A stretch of 9,069 bases of DNA from Acetobacteraceae bacterium (GCA_947476855.1 CANJSR010000181.1:1-9069); one strand, 5' to 3'; shown: positions 1-6,634, numbered from the stretch's first letter. Translations and numbers: made by a program. Notes: generated by a model from the letters alone, not told the origin.

Positions 1-458
1 GCGCCGACCTGCCCGACCTGCGCGCCATCAAGGCCGATCCGCGCGTCTTCGCCATCATGCTGGGGGGCGTGCGCGACCATGTCCGCACCGCCGAGGAACT
101 GGCCGAGGACGTCGTCGCCTGGGGCCGTCACGGCTTCGGCATCTGGACAATCCGTGAGGCCGGCAACAAGGCCTTCGTCGGCATCACCGGCCTGGAAACC
201 CGCCCGGACGGACGGGGCGTCGCGCTGCGGTTCGCGCTATGGCCGGAAGCGCAGGGCCGAGGCCTCGCCCGCGAAGCGGCCAGTGCCGCTTTGCGCTATG
301 GCCATGACCGCGCCAACTTGACCCGCATCGTCGCCGTCGCCCGTGAAACCAACTTCGCCTCCCGCATGGTTCTCGGCGGGATCGGCATGCGGGAGGCTCT
401 GTGCTTCGAACAGGGCGGCCACCGGATGGTGCTTTACGAAAGCGTCAGCCAGCGCTGA
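1..458 (+). CDS. GNAT-family N-acetyltransferase, 5' end cut off by the window edge
   Basis: The frame is open from the left edge (first full codon at 3) and ends at TGA 456-458, giving about 151 visible residues. An internal ATG at 57 is not the start, because family-like sequence (ADLPDLRAIKADPRVFAIM) continues in frame before it. The protein looks like an Acetyltransf_3 / RimJ-RimL-type GNAT, which moves an acetyl group from acetyl-CoA to an amine. Supporting features are the motif AQGRGLAREA, matching the Q/R-x-x-G-x-G/A pyrophosphate-binding loop, a preceding strand with ALRFALWPE, and the late segment NFASRMVLGGIGM, equivalent to the usual N-x-x-S-x-x-(V/L)-x-x-x-(G)-M. The substrate cannot be told from sequence. 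Its last 14 bases overlap the 3' end of the convergent SDR gene. Family call is firm; protein or small-molecule substrate is open. Confidence 0.85.
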   Translation, partial: ADLPDLRAIKADPRVFAIMLGGVRDHVRTAEELAEDVVAWGRHGFGIWTIREAGNKAFVGITGLETRPDGRGVALRFALWPEAQGRGLAREAASAALRYGHDRANLTRIVAVARETNFASRMVLGGIGMREALCFEQGGHRMVLYESVSQR

Positions 459-1152
459 CCAGCGCCCCGTGCCGAGTCTCGGACGGCAGGCACAAAGCGG
501 CGATCGCCGGAGCAACCGTCTCCGGCCGGGGCAATGTCTTCGGATCGAAGCCCGGGAACGCCGCCGCGCGCAGCCGCGTGCCGATGACCCCAGGTTCGAA
601 CAGGTTGGCCCGGAGCGGGGTGCTTTCGGTCTCGGCGACCCAGGTCAGCACCAGGTGCTCCATCGCCGCCTTGGTCGCCCCATAGGCACCCCAATAGGCC
701 TTCGGCTCCCGCGCCCGCTCATCCGTCAGGAACACCGCCCGACCAGCCGGCGCGCGTCGCAGCAGGGGATCGGCGGTGGCGATCAGGCGCCAGGTGGCGG
801 ACAGGTTGACGCCCACGACGTCATTCCAGTCACCCGGCAGGATGTGGCCGACCGGAGTCAGCTTGCCCAGCGCGCCCGCCGCGTGGACCAGAATGTCCAG
901 CCGTCCGAAGCGCTGATAGAGGCTGGGGCCGATCGCATCGATCTTCGCCCCCTCCCGCAGATCCATCGGCAACAGCGTGGCCGAACCACCGACGGCGCGG
1001 ATCGCGTCGTCGGTGTCCTCCAACCCGCCCTGGGTACGGGCGATCAGGACCGGGTGCGCGCCCAGACGTGCCAGTTCCACCGCGACCGCGGCGCCAATGC
1101 CGCGACTGGCGCCGGTGACCAGCGCCACGCAGCCATCTAGCCGCTCCGTCAT
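445..1152 (-). CDS. SDR-family NAD(P)-dependent oxidoreductase with Asp at the catalytic Ser position
   Basis: A 235-residue classical short-chain dehydrogenase/reductase, cytosolic, of normal family length. It shows the nucleotide-binding TGASRGIG (13-20), HAAG (90-93, in place of NNAG), the active-site Asn in VNL (N116), and Tyr157-x3-Lys161. The residue 13 before the Tyr, where the catalytic Ser sits in classical SDRs, is Asp144 (context VFLTDERAREP; codon GAT). The substrate is unknown; Asp144 may mean altered chemistry or loss of dehydrogenase activity. ATG at 1152 overlaps the purF stop (ATGA), so translation is probably coupled to purF. An SDR directly after purF is, as I recall, a recurring arrangement in Rhodospirillales, but no purine-pathway reaction is known to need it. 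The 3' end overlaps the convergent acetyltransferase by 14 bp. Family call is secure, activity uncertain. Confidence 0.9.
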   Translation of the reverse strand: MTERLDGCVALVTGASRGIGAAVAVELARLGAHPVLIARTQGGLEDTDDAIRAVGGSATLLPMDLREGAKIDAIGPSLYQRFGRLDILVHAAGALGKLTPVGHILPGDWNDVVGVNLSATWRLIATADPLLRRAPAGRAVFLTDERAREPKAYWGAYGATKAAMEHLVLTWVAETESTPLRANLFEPGVIGTRLRAAAFPGFDPKTLPRPETVAPAIAALCLPSETRHGALVSAG

Positions 1153-2660
1153 CCCTGGGTTTCGGCCAACAGGCTGAGTTGACGGTCGGCGTTGTTCGCC
1201 TGGTCAGGAAGCGAAATCGGATAGTCCCCCGTGAAGCAGGCATCGCAGTAATGCGGCGTGGCCGGATCGCGCCCGGTCTTGCCGAGCGCGCGATACAGAC
1301 CGTCGATCGAGATGAAGGCGAGGCTGTCGACGCCGATCAGGGCGGCCATTTCCTCGATGCTGTGGCTGGAGGCGAGCAGCTTCCCACGCTCCGGCGTGTC
1401 GATCCCGTAGAAGCAGGAATGCGTCGTGGGCGGAGAAGAAATCCGCATATGGACCTCCAGCGCCCCGGCGGCGCGGACCATTTCCACGATCTTCCGGCTG
1501 GTCGTGCCACGCACGATCGAGTCGTCGACGAGGATGACCCGCTTGCCTTCCAGCACCGCCCGGTTGGCGGAGTGCTTCAGCTTCACGCCCAGATGGCGGA
1601 TGTGGTCCGTCGGTTCGATGAAGGTGCGGCCGACATAGTGGTTCCGGATGATCCCAAGCTCGAACGGGACACCGCTTTCCGAGGCATAGCCCATCGCCGC
1701 CGGCACGCCGGAGTCGGGCACCGGGACGATCACATCCGCCGGCACGCCCGATTCCCGGGACAGTTCGGCGCCGATCTTCTTGCGGGCCTCATAGACGGCC
1801 AGCCCTTCCATCACCGAGTCGGGGCGGGCGAAGTAGATGTATTCGAACACGCAGAACCGCTCGGGCGCCTTGCTGAAGGGCTTGATGCTGTGGACGCCCT
1901 GGTCGTTGATGACCACGATCTCCCCGGGCTCCACGTCCCGGATGAAGTCGGCGCCGACGATGTCCAGTGCGCAGGTCTCGCTCGCCAGCACCCAGCCGCC
2001 GGTGCCTTCCGAGCCGATGCGGCCCAGGATCAGCGGCCGCACGCCGCGCGGATCGCGCACGCCCATCAGCGCCTCATCCGACAGGGCGACCAGCGAGTAG
2101 GCGCCGATCACCTGCTTCAGCGCGTCGATCAGCCGGTCGACCACGGTCGAATACAGGCTGATGGCGATCAGGTGGACGAAGACCTCCGAGTCGGTGGTCG
2201 ACTGGAACAGGCAGCCGCGCCGCACCAAGGCGCGCCGCAGGACATGGGCATTGGTCAGGTTGCCGTTATGGGCGACCGCGAAGCCGCCGAACTCGAAATC
2301 GGCATACAGCGGCTGGACGTTCCGCAGCACCGTGTTGCCGGTCGTGGCATAGCGGTTATGGCCGATCGCCGTGCGGCCGGGCAGCGACTCGATGACGCGC
2401 GCGTCGCCGAAATTGTCCCCGACCAGCCCCATGGCCCGGTGGGAGTGGAACTTGGTGCCGTCATGGCTGACGATGCCCGTCGACTCCTGCCCGCGGTGCT
2501 GCAAAGCGTGCAGGCCGAGCGCGGTGACGGCGGAGGCGTCTGGGACGTTCCAGACGCCAAAGACACCGCATTCCTCATGCGGTTTGTCGTCCTCGTCCCG
2601 TGGATCGACCTCCCGGATCTGACAGGCCATGCTCGGCGTCTCTCTGTTGTCCGTGCGCAT
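1149..2660 (-). CDS. purF: Amidophosphoribosyltransferase (glutamine PRPP amidotransferase)
   Basis: Makes 5-phosphoribosylamine from PRPP and glutamine, the first committed step of de novo purine synthesis, in the cytosol. At 503 residues it is full length. An N-terminal propeptide precedes Cys31 (EECGVFGV), the Ntn-glutaminase nucleophile exposed by self-cleavage. Other glutaminase motifs are HNRYATTG (101-108), HNGNL (131-135) and TTDSE (155-159). The PRPP loop is VILVDDSIVRGTT (375-387). Cys270, Cys416, Cys472 and Cys475 have the spacing of the [4Fe-4S] ligands of the Bacillus-type enzyme, so this is the cluster-containing class rather than the E. coli type. Start: ATG 2660 directly follows the cvpA TAG and has an AGGGG upstream; an in-frame ATG at 2630 (Met11), with GAGAG upstream, would give a 20-residue propeptide and is a real alternative. 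It is the middle gene of cvpA-purF-SDR. Confidence 0.97.
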   Translation of the reverse strand: MRTDNRETPSMACQIREVDPRDEDDKPHEECGVFGVWNVPDASAVTALGLHALQHRGQESTGIVSHDGTKFHSHRAMGLVGDNFGDARVIESLPGRTAIGHNRYATTGNTVLRNVQPLYADFEFGGFAVAHNGNLTNAHVLRRALVRRGCLFQSTTDSEVFVHLIAISLYSTVVDRLIDALKQVIGAYSLVALSDEALMGVRDPRGVRPLILGRIGSEGTGGWVLASETCALDIVGADFIRDVEPGEIVVINDQGVHSIKPFSKAPERFCVFEYIYFARPDSVMEGLAVYEARKKIGAELSRESGVPADVIVPVPDSGVPAAMGYASESGVPFELGIIRNHYVGRTFIEPTDHIRHLGVKLKHSANRAVLEGKRVILVDDSIVRGTTSRKIVEMVRAAGALEVHMRISSPPTTHSCFYGIDTPERGKLLASSHSIEEMAALIGVDSLAFISIDGLYRALGKTGRDPATPHYCDACFTGDYPISLPDQANNADRQLSLLAETQG

Positions 2661-3245
2661 CTACCGAACCCCTGTTCCACGCCCCTCGGTCGCCCGACCT
2701 TGGGGTGTCGTCCGCATCAGCATATCGGCTGTGGCCTCTCGGCCGCCCGGAGGTGGTCTGACCTGAGGCCGATACTCCTCCGGCACCTGATGCGCCAGCC
2801 AATCCGCCCCTTGATAGGCGAATTCGAGAGAGCGTGCCTTGAGCACGGGATCGGGCCATTGTTCCACCGCGACGGCGAAGCCACCGAGTATATAGGCAAG
2901 GATCACCAGCACCGCACCCCGTGCCAGGCCGAATAGGATTCCAAGGCTGCGATCGATGCCGCCGAGGACCGATCCCCGTACCACGCGCCCGATCAGGCGG
3001 GCGATGATCGACAGGACGATCAGCGCGACAAGGAAGGCGCCGAGGAACCCGATCGGGTCGAGCCAGGCAGGCTCCTGGATCCAGCGCGCGGCGAGTTCGC
3101 GCGACATGGGCAGGGCCTTGACCGCGATCACGATGGCGCCGACCCAGGCGCCAATGCCCAGCACCTCCCGCACCAGTCCGCGCATGAAGGACAGCGCCGC
3201 CGAGGCCAGGAGAACACCCAGCACCACCAGATCAACCCAGGTCAT
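2661..3245 (-). CDS. cvpA: CvpA family membrane protein
   Basis: A 194-residue inner-membrane protein of the CvpA family. It has four predicted hydrophobic helices at about 4-20, 28-45, 64-86 and 102-125, and a soluble, Pro/Gly/Arg-rich tail from about 155 that looks disordered. Typical family signatures are SFMRGLVREVLG (19-30) at the first loop and GIDRSLGILFGLARG (96-110) before the last helix. CvpA was named for colicin V production in E. coli, where it also sits upstream of purF; its molecular role remains poorly defined, with links to envelope stress. I chose ATG 3245 (MTWVDLVVLG); a TTG five codons upstream (3260) is possible but gives an unusual N-terminus. There is no strong Shine-Dalgarno. 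The TAG stop touches the purF ATG with no gap, so the two are surely co-transcribed. Confidence 0.93.
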   Translation of the reverse strand: MTWVDLVVLGVLLASAALSFMRGLVREVLGIGAWVGAIVIAVKALPMSRELAARWIQEPAWLDPIGFLGAFLVALIVLSIIARLIGRVVRGSVLGGIDRSLGILFGLARGAVLVILAYILGGFAVAVEQWPDPVLKARSLEFAYQGADWLAHQVPEEYRPQVRPPPGGREATADMLMRTTPQGRATEGRGTGVR

Positions 3246-3271
3246 CAAACCGCCATGCAAGCCGAAGCGTG

Positions 3272-3300
3272 CTTATGGTCCGAAGCGCGGGCGGCGCCAA
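3272..3300 (-). promoter_or_regulatory. Candidate promoter of the cvpA-purF-SDR operon
   Basis: Reading the minus strand, TTGGCG (3300-3295) and CATAAG (3277-3272) are separated by 17 bp, and the -10 lies about 27 bp before the cvpA ATG. The -35 matches the sigma-70 consensus at 4 of 6 positions. The -10 matches modestly. The 8-mer CCGAAGCG occurs on the plus strand at 3262-3269 and again at 3280-3287, on each side of the -10. Chance matches are common in such sequence, so this is only a candidate. Confidence 0.3.
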
Positions 3301-3360
3301 GTATTCCGCGGCGGCCTGAATGCGTGTTTCCGCGTTCGGGGACGCGGTTCGGCGTCGCTC

Positions 3361-3389
3361 TTCCGGCCGGCGGCCGCTCCTGCCATAGT
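3361..3389 (+). promoter_or_regulatory. Candidate promoter of egtBD
   Basis: TTCCGG (3361-3366) and CATAGT (3384-3389) have 17-bp spacing. The CATAGT sits in otherwise very GC-rich sequence and would give a leader of about 25 nt before the egtB ATG. The -35 is poor, the -10 moderate. No recognisable operator is seen. Confidence 0.27.
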
Positions 3390-3409
3390 CGCGCCTCGCG
3401 CGGCCGCCC

Positions 3410-3415
3410 GGAGGA
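3410..3415 (+). promoter_or_regulatory. Ribosome binding site that fixes the egtB start
   Basis: GGAGGA lies five bases before ATG 3421. The egtB reading frame is open for hundreds of bases further upstream, so this strong Shine-Dalgarno is what decides the start. Confidence 0.8.
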
Positions 3416-3420
3416 ACCGC

Positions 3421-4638
3421 ATGGACACCCAGTCCCCAGCCGAAACCTCGGCCGACGCCTGGCCACAGGCCAGCGGTCCCCGAGCCCGCTATCGCGCCGT
3501 CCGCACCCATACCGACCATCTGGTCAAGGACCTGACGCCCGAGGACCAGGGCGCCCAGTCCATGCCCGACGCCAGCCCGGCGAAGTGGCACCGCGCCCAT
3601 ACGACCTGGTTCTTCGAGCAGTTCATCCTCGTCCCGCATATGCCAGGCTATGCGGTTTTCGACGGGATGTTCCGCTTTCTGTTCAACTCGTACTATGAGG
3701 CCGTGGGCGCCCGTCATCCCCGCCCGATGCGGGGGCTGCTGACGCGTCCCTCGGCCGAACAGGTGTCGGCCTACCGGGCCCATGTCGATGCGGCGATGGA
3801 GCGGTTCCTGGCCGTCCCGCTGTCGCCAGACTTCGCGGGGCTGGTGGAACTCGGCCTGAATCACGAACAGCAACACCAGGAACTGCTGGTCACCGACATG
3901 CTGCATGCCTTTGCCCAGAGCCCCTTGCGCCCGGCGATGGCGCGCGACGGGTTCGCCCCGGACGGTGCGCCGGGGCCGACCCGGTTTGTGCCCATCAAGG
4001 GCGGCGTCCATCGGATCGGGCACGCCGGCCCCGGCTTCTGCTTCGACAATGAGACCCCGGCCCATGACGTGCTGTTGCGGGATTTCGCCATCGCCTCCCG
4101 CCTCGTCCGCAACGATGTCTACCAGGCGTTCATCGCCGACGGCGCCTATTCCACGCCCACGCTGTGGATGTCGGATGGCTGGGCCACGGTGCAGGCGCAG
4201 GGCTGGACGGCGCCGCTGCACTGGTTCGAACAGGACGGAACCTGGTGGCAGATGGAACCAATCGGCCCCCGCAAACTTGATCCCGAGGCACCCGTCCGCC
4301 ACATTTCCTGGTACGAGGCCGACGCCTTCGCCCGCTGGGCCGGCGCTCGGCTGCCGACCGAGGCGGAATGGGAGATCGCCAGTCAGGATCCCGGGATGCG
4401 AGAGGTCGATACCCATGTCTGGCAATGGACCGACAGCGCCTACCGCCCCTATCCCGGGTTCAGTCCAGTGGAGGGCGCCGTGGGCGAATACAACGGCAAG
4501 TTCATGGTGAACCAGATGGTGCTGCGGGGCGGGTCGCTGGCAACCCCGCCCGGACATACGCGGCCGACCTACCGGAATTTCTTCCATCCGGGCAAGCGAT
4601 GGCAGTTCTCCGGCCTGCGCCTGGCGCGCGACGCCTGA
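3421..4638 (+). CDS. egtB: Ergothioneine biosynthesis protein EgtB (hercynine sulfoxide synthase)
   Basis: A 405-residue non-heme iron oxygenase that couples a cysteine-type sulfur donor to hercynine using O2, giving the sulfoxide precursor of ergothioneine. The N-terminal DinB-like domain (about 20-165) carries the iron triad: His60 in WHRAHTTWFFE, and His148 and His152 in NHEQQHQE, with the 4-residue spacing of His134/His138 in the mycobacterial enzyme. The C-terminal FGE-sulfatase/C-type-lectin domain (about 186-403) has ISWYEADAFARWAGARLPTE, WQWTDSAYRPYPGF, VLRGGS and the terminal GLRLARDA. FNSYYEAVG (88-96) contains adjacent Tyr91-Tyr92, which recalls the cysteine-using enzyme of Chloracidobacterium; the donor preference is my inference. 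The start at 3421 has GGAGGA upstream. The TGA shares one base with the egtD ATG. No egtA, egtC or egtE is in view. Confidence 0.95.
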   Translation: MDTQSPAETSADAWPQASGPRARYRAVRTHTDHLVKDLTPEDQGAQSMPDASPAKWHRAHTTWFFEQFILVPHMPGYAVFDGMFRFLFNSYYEAVGARHPRPMRGLLTRPSAEQVSAYRAHVDAAMERFLAVPLSPDFAGLVELGLNHEQQHQELLVTDMLHAFAQSPLRPAMARDGFAPDGAPGPTRFVPIKGGVHRIGHAGPGFCFDNETPAHDVLLRDFAIASRLVRNDVYQAFIADGAYSTPTLWMSDGWATVQAQGWTAPLHWFEQDGTWWQMEPIGPRKLDPEAPVRHISWYEADAFARWAGARLPTEAEWEIASQDPGMREVDTHVWQWTDSAYRPYPGFSPVEGAVGEYNGKFMVNQMVLRGGSLATPPGHTRPTYRNFFHPGKRWQFSGLRLARDA

Positions 4639-5579
4639 TGCCGAACGACGACGGCTCGACCCGCCATACGGACCCGCGCGTGGTCTCCGCCGCGCTGGCG
4701 GGTCTGCGCGCGCCGCGGAAGACCCTGCCGCCCTGGCTGTTCTACGATGACGAGGGTTGCCGGCTATTCTACCGCATCACCGCGCTGCCCGAGTACTACC
4801 TGACCCGGGCCGAACGGGCGCCGCTGGCGCAGGCGGCTGCCTATGTCGCCGCACGGATGCCGCCTGGCTCCACCCTGGTCGAGTATGGCGGCAGCGATGA
4901 AACCAAGGCCCTGACCCTGCTGGAGCAGGACCGCCGAACCTTCACCCGCTATGTGCCGATCGACGTCGCGGCGGGCGCGCTGGAGGCTGTGCGGCAAAGG
5001 CTCGGGGACCGGTTGCCGTCCCTGGCGGTGCATCCGATCGCGGGCGATTTCATGGACGAGATCCCGCTGCCCGCGGGCGGGGTGCGGCTGGGGTTCTTCC
5101 CCGGCTCGACGATCGGCAACCTGGAACCGGAGCAGGCCCAGACCTTCCTGCTGCGCTGCCGCCTCGCGCTGGGACCGAACGCGCTGTTCCTGCTGGGGGC
5201 GGATGTCCGCAAGGACCCCGCCATCCTGGTGCCGGCCTATGACGACGCCGCCGGGGTGACCGCCGCCTTCAACCACAACCTGCTGGTGCGCCTAAACCGG
5301 GAGGCCGCGGCGAACTTCGACTTGCGCCAGTTCCGTCACCGCGCGATCTGGAACGACGCGGAAAGCCGGATCGAGATGCATCTGGAAAGCCTGACCGCCC
5401 AGGTCGTCACCCTGGCCGGACAGCCTATTTCCTTTATGGCTGGCGAGACGATCCACACCGAGAACAGCTACAAGCACCGGCCGGAGGACCTGATCGCGCT
5501 GGCCAACCAGGCCGGATGGCAGCTCGATCGGATGTGGACGGACCCCGACCGGCGGTTCACCGTCTATCTGTTGGAATGA
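4638..5579 (+). CDS. egtD: L-histidine N-alpha-methyltransferase EgtD
   Basis: A 313-residue SAM-dependent enzyme that trimethylates the alpha-amino group of histidine to hercynine, the substrate of the EgtB encoded just upstream. Features: LPEYYLTRAE (50-59), holding the Tyr that lines the histidine site; the SAM loop EYGGSDETKA (82-91); FFPGSTIGNLEP (153-164) with Asn161, equivalent to mycobacterial Asn166; Tyr201 before AAFNHNLLVRLNRE, equivalent to Tyr206; and the ENS motif, Glu275/Ser277, equivalent to Glu282/Ser284. All recognised histidine-binding residues are therefore present. The SAM loop reads GGSD instead of the GSGxS type, a departure noted below. Start ATG 4638 overlaps the egtB stop as TGATG, so the two are translationally coupled. 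No hairpin terminator is evident after the stop, only a short T run (5580-5584). Confidence 0.96.
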   Translation: MPNDDGSTRHTDPRVVSAALAGLRAPRKTLPPWLFYDDEGCRLFYRITALPEYYLTRAERAPLAQAAAYVAARMPPGSTLVEYGGSDETKALTLLEQDRRTFTRYVPIDVAAGALEAVRQRLGDRLPSLAVHPIAGDFMDEIPLPAGGVRLGFFPGSTIGNLEPEQAQTFLLRCRLALGPNALFLLGADVRKDPAILVPAYDDAAGVTAAFNHNLLVRLNREAAANFDLRQFRHRAIWNDAESRIEMHLESLTAQVVTLAGQPISFMAGETIHTENSYKHRPEDLIALANQAGWQLDRMWTDPDRRFTVYLLE

Positions 5580-5619
5580 TTTTTGTCGCAATTCTCGCAA
5601 ATTTGTGCGCTACAGCCCC

Positions 5620-6276
5620 ATGCTTCGTCTCATTACCGTCCTCTCCTTGATGCTCCCCTTTGCCGCCACGGCTCGGCCGGCGGCGGACCATTCCCCATCC
5701 GTGTTCTGTGAGACAGCGATCGCCTCGGCCGAACGAGGCGCGGCGCTGCCGGCGCGGATGATGACGGCCATCGCGATGACCGAGAGCGGGCGGTTCGACA
5801 GCGCCGCCGGCCGGGTGCGTCCCTGGCCCTGGACCATCAACGCGGAGGGCACCGGCCACTATTTCGCCAGCCGGGAGCAAGCGGTCGCGGCGGTGCATGC
5901 CCTGCGCGCGCGGGGTGTGCAGTCGATCGATGTCGGGTGCATGCAGGTCAACCTGATGTATCACCCGGCGGCCTTTGCCTCGGTCGAGGACGCGTTCGAC
6001 CCGCAGGCCAACGCCGGTTACGCGGCGCGGTTCCTGACCAGCCTGTTCTCCGCCCATGGGCATTGGCACAAGGCGATCGGGGCCTATCACTCCATGACCC
6101 CGGCGCGGGCGACAGCCTATCTGGACCTGGTGATGGCGCGGTGGCAGGGGCCGAGCCTGGTGGCTGTGGCGGCGGATCGTTCGGCGTATCAGTCGTTCGC
6201 CGGGGCCACTGCCGCGTATGGCTCCTTCGCGGGTTCGGGGCGCGCCTACGGGTCCTTTGCCGCGGTCAGGCGCTGA
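5620..6276 (+). CDS. Secreted lytic transglycosylase (SLT domain) with C-terminal decapeptide repeats
   Basis: A 218-residue periplasmic or exported muramidase-like enzyme that would cleave peptidoglycan to 1,6-anhydroMurNAc ends. Residues 1-20 form a signal peptide (short MLR n-region, hydrophobic LITVLSLMLPFAATA core, cleavage around ATA-RP). The SLT domain has the catalytic Glu55 in AMTESGR, GCMQVNLMYH (106-115, the G-x-M-Q-(I/V) motif) and AYHSMTPARA (155-164), plus WTINAEG and YFASREQAV between. Cys30 and Cys107 could form a disulfide. The last 30 residues are three tandem ten-residue repeats. Start: I chose ATG 5620, which gives a normal signal peptide; GTG 5605 in frame is possible, and neither has a clear Shine-Dalgarno. 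The 40-bp gap after egtD is AT-richer than its surroundings and may hold a promoter, though I see no good -35/-10 pair. It ends 9 bp from the convergent small membrane gene. Confidence 0.88.
   Translation: MLRLITVLSLMLPFAATARPAADHSPSVFCETAIASAERGAALPARMMTAIAMTESGRFDSAAGRVRPWPWTINAEGTGHYFASREQAVAAVHALRARGVQSIDVGCMQVNLMYHPAAFASVEDAFDPQANAGYAARFLTSLFSAHGHWHKAIGAYHSMTPARATAYLDLVMARWQGPSLVAVAADRSAYQSFAGATAAYGSFAGSGRAYGSFAAVRR
6184..6273 (+). repeat. Three 30-bp in-frame tandem repeats ending at the stop codon
   Basis: Units 6184-6213, 6214-6243 and 6244-6273 encode AYQSFAGATA, AYGSFAGSGR and AYGSFAAVRR. The repeat period is exactly ten codons and the last unit runs straight into the TGA. The core AY(Q/G)SFA is kept in all three while synonymous positions differ (GCG TAT against GCC TAC, TCG TTC against TCC TTT), so the peptide rather than the DNA appears conserved. 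Function is unknown; it could be a cell-wall or protein-binding tail. Confidence 0.85.
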
Positions 6277-6285
6277 GCGGCCGCT

Positions 6286-6618
6286 CTATACGAACGCCAG
6301 CAGGGCGACGCCCGCGCAGATCAACCCGATCGCGGCAACCTTGATCATGCCCAGCGACTCGCCGAACGCGTAGTAGCCGATGATGGAGATGGCGACGTAG
6401 GAGATCGCGGTGCAGGGCAGGGCCACCGACATCGGGATGCGCCGCAGCGCGATGATATAGAGCAGCGCCGACCCGCCATACAGCATCAGCCCGATCATCG
6501 TCGGCACGCTGAACAACTGCCCGAGGAAGGTTTCCGCCGAGGCACCGGCCTTCAGCAGCGTCTGCGCGCCCATGCTGATCGCGATGGCGCCCAGCAGGGC
6601 CGCCCAATGGATTGTCAC
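6286..6618 (-). CDS. Small four-helix DMT/SMR-type membrane protein (ArnE/ArnF- or EmrE-like)
   Basis: A 110-residue integral membrane protein with four hydrophobic segments at about 5-22, 37-57, 64-84 and 90-109, the size and topology of SMR-type members of the drug/metabolite transporter superfamily. SMGAQTLLKAGA (15-26) and ALRRIPMSVALPCTAISYV (57-75), followed by FGES, match the family pattern for helix 1 and the helix 2-3 junction. The EmrE-type conserved Glu in helix 1 is absent, which argues against a proton-coupled multidrug exporter. With a polyprenyl-phosphate glycosyltransferase upstream, a lipid-linked sugar flippase subunit like ArnE/ArnF is the better guess, but this is inference. 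The start is GTG 6618, supported by AGGAAGG nine bases upstream. The palindromic element at 6633-6739 forms its 5' region, and it converges on the transglycosylase gene. Confidence 0.82.
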   Translation of the reverse strand: MTIHWAALLGAIAISMGAQTLLKAGASAETFLGQLFSVPTMIGLMLYGGSALLYIIALRRIPMSVALPCTAISYVAISIIGYYAFGESLGMIKVAAIGLICAGVALLAFV

Positions 6619-6627
6619 GGACGCGAT

Positions 6628-6634
6628 CCTTCCT
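6628..6634 (-). promoter_or_regulatory. Ribosome binding site for the GTG start at 6618
   Basis: On the minus strand AGGAAGG is followed by a nine-base spacer and GTG. It supports GTG over any later codon. A stem-loop arm (GCATGAT/ATCATGC) of the adjacent palindromic element ends three bases upstream, so folding there could influence ribosome access. Confidence 0.65.

Noticed and set aside
1179..2936. 585-codon plus-strand open frame opposite purF and part of cvpA
   Set aside because: It is antisense to the clearly recognised purF, is rich in His, Arg, Asp and Gln with no domain pattern, and is the expected shadow of GC-biased third codon positions.
2956..3420. Upstream extension of the egtB frame
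   Set aside because: The extra residues lie opposite cvpA and in the intergenic region, resemble no family, and the strong GGAGGA before ATG 3421 with an EgtB-like N-terminus marks the real start.
3232..4587. 451-codon minus-strand open frame opposite egtB
   Set aside because: Antisense shadow of egtB; composition is low-complexity Arg/Gly/Pro and no motif is recognisable.
5577..5605. Possible intrinsic terminator after egtD
   Set aside because: There is a short T run (5580-5584), but I could find no GC-rich stem directly before it.
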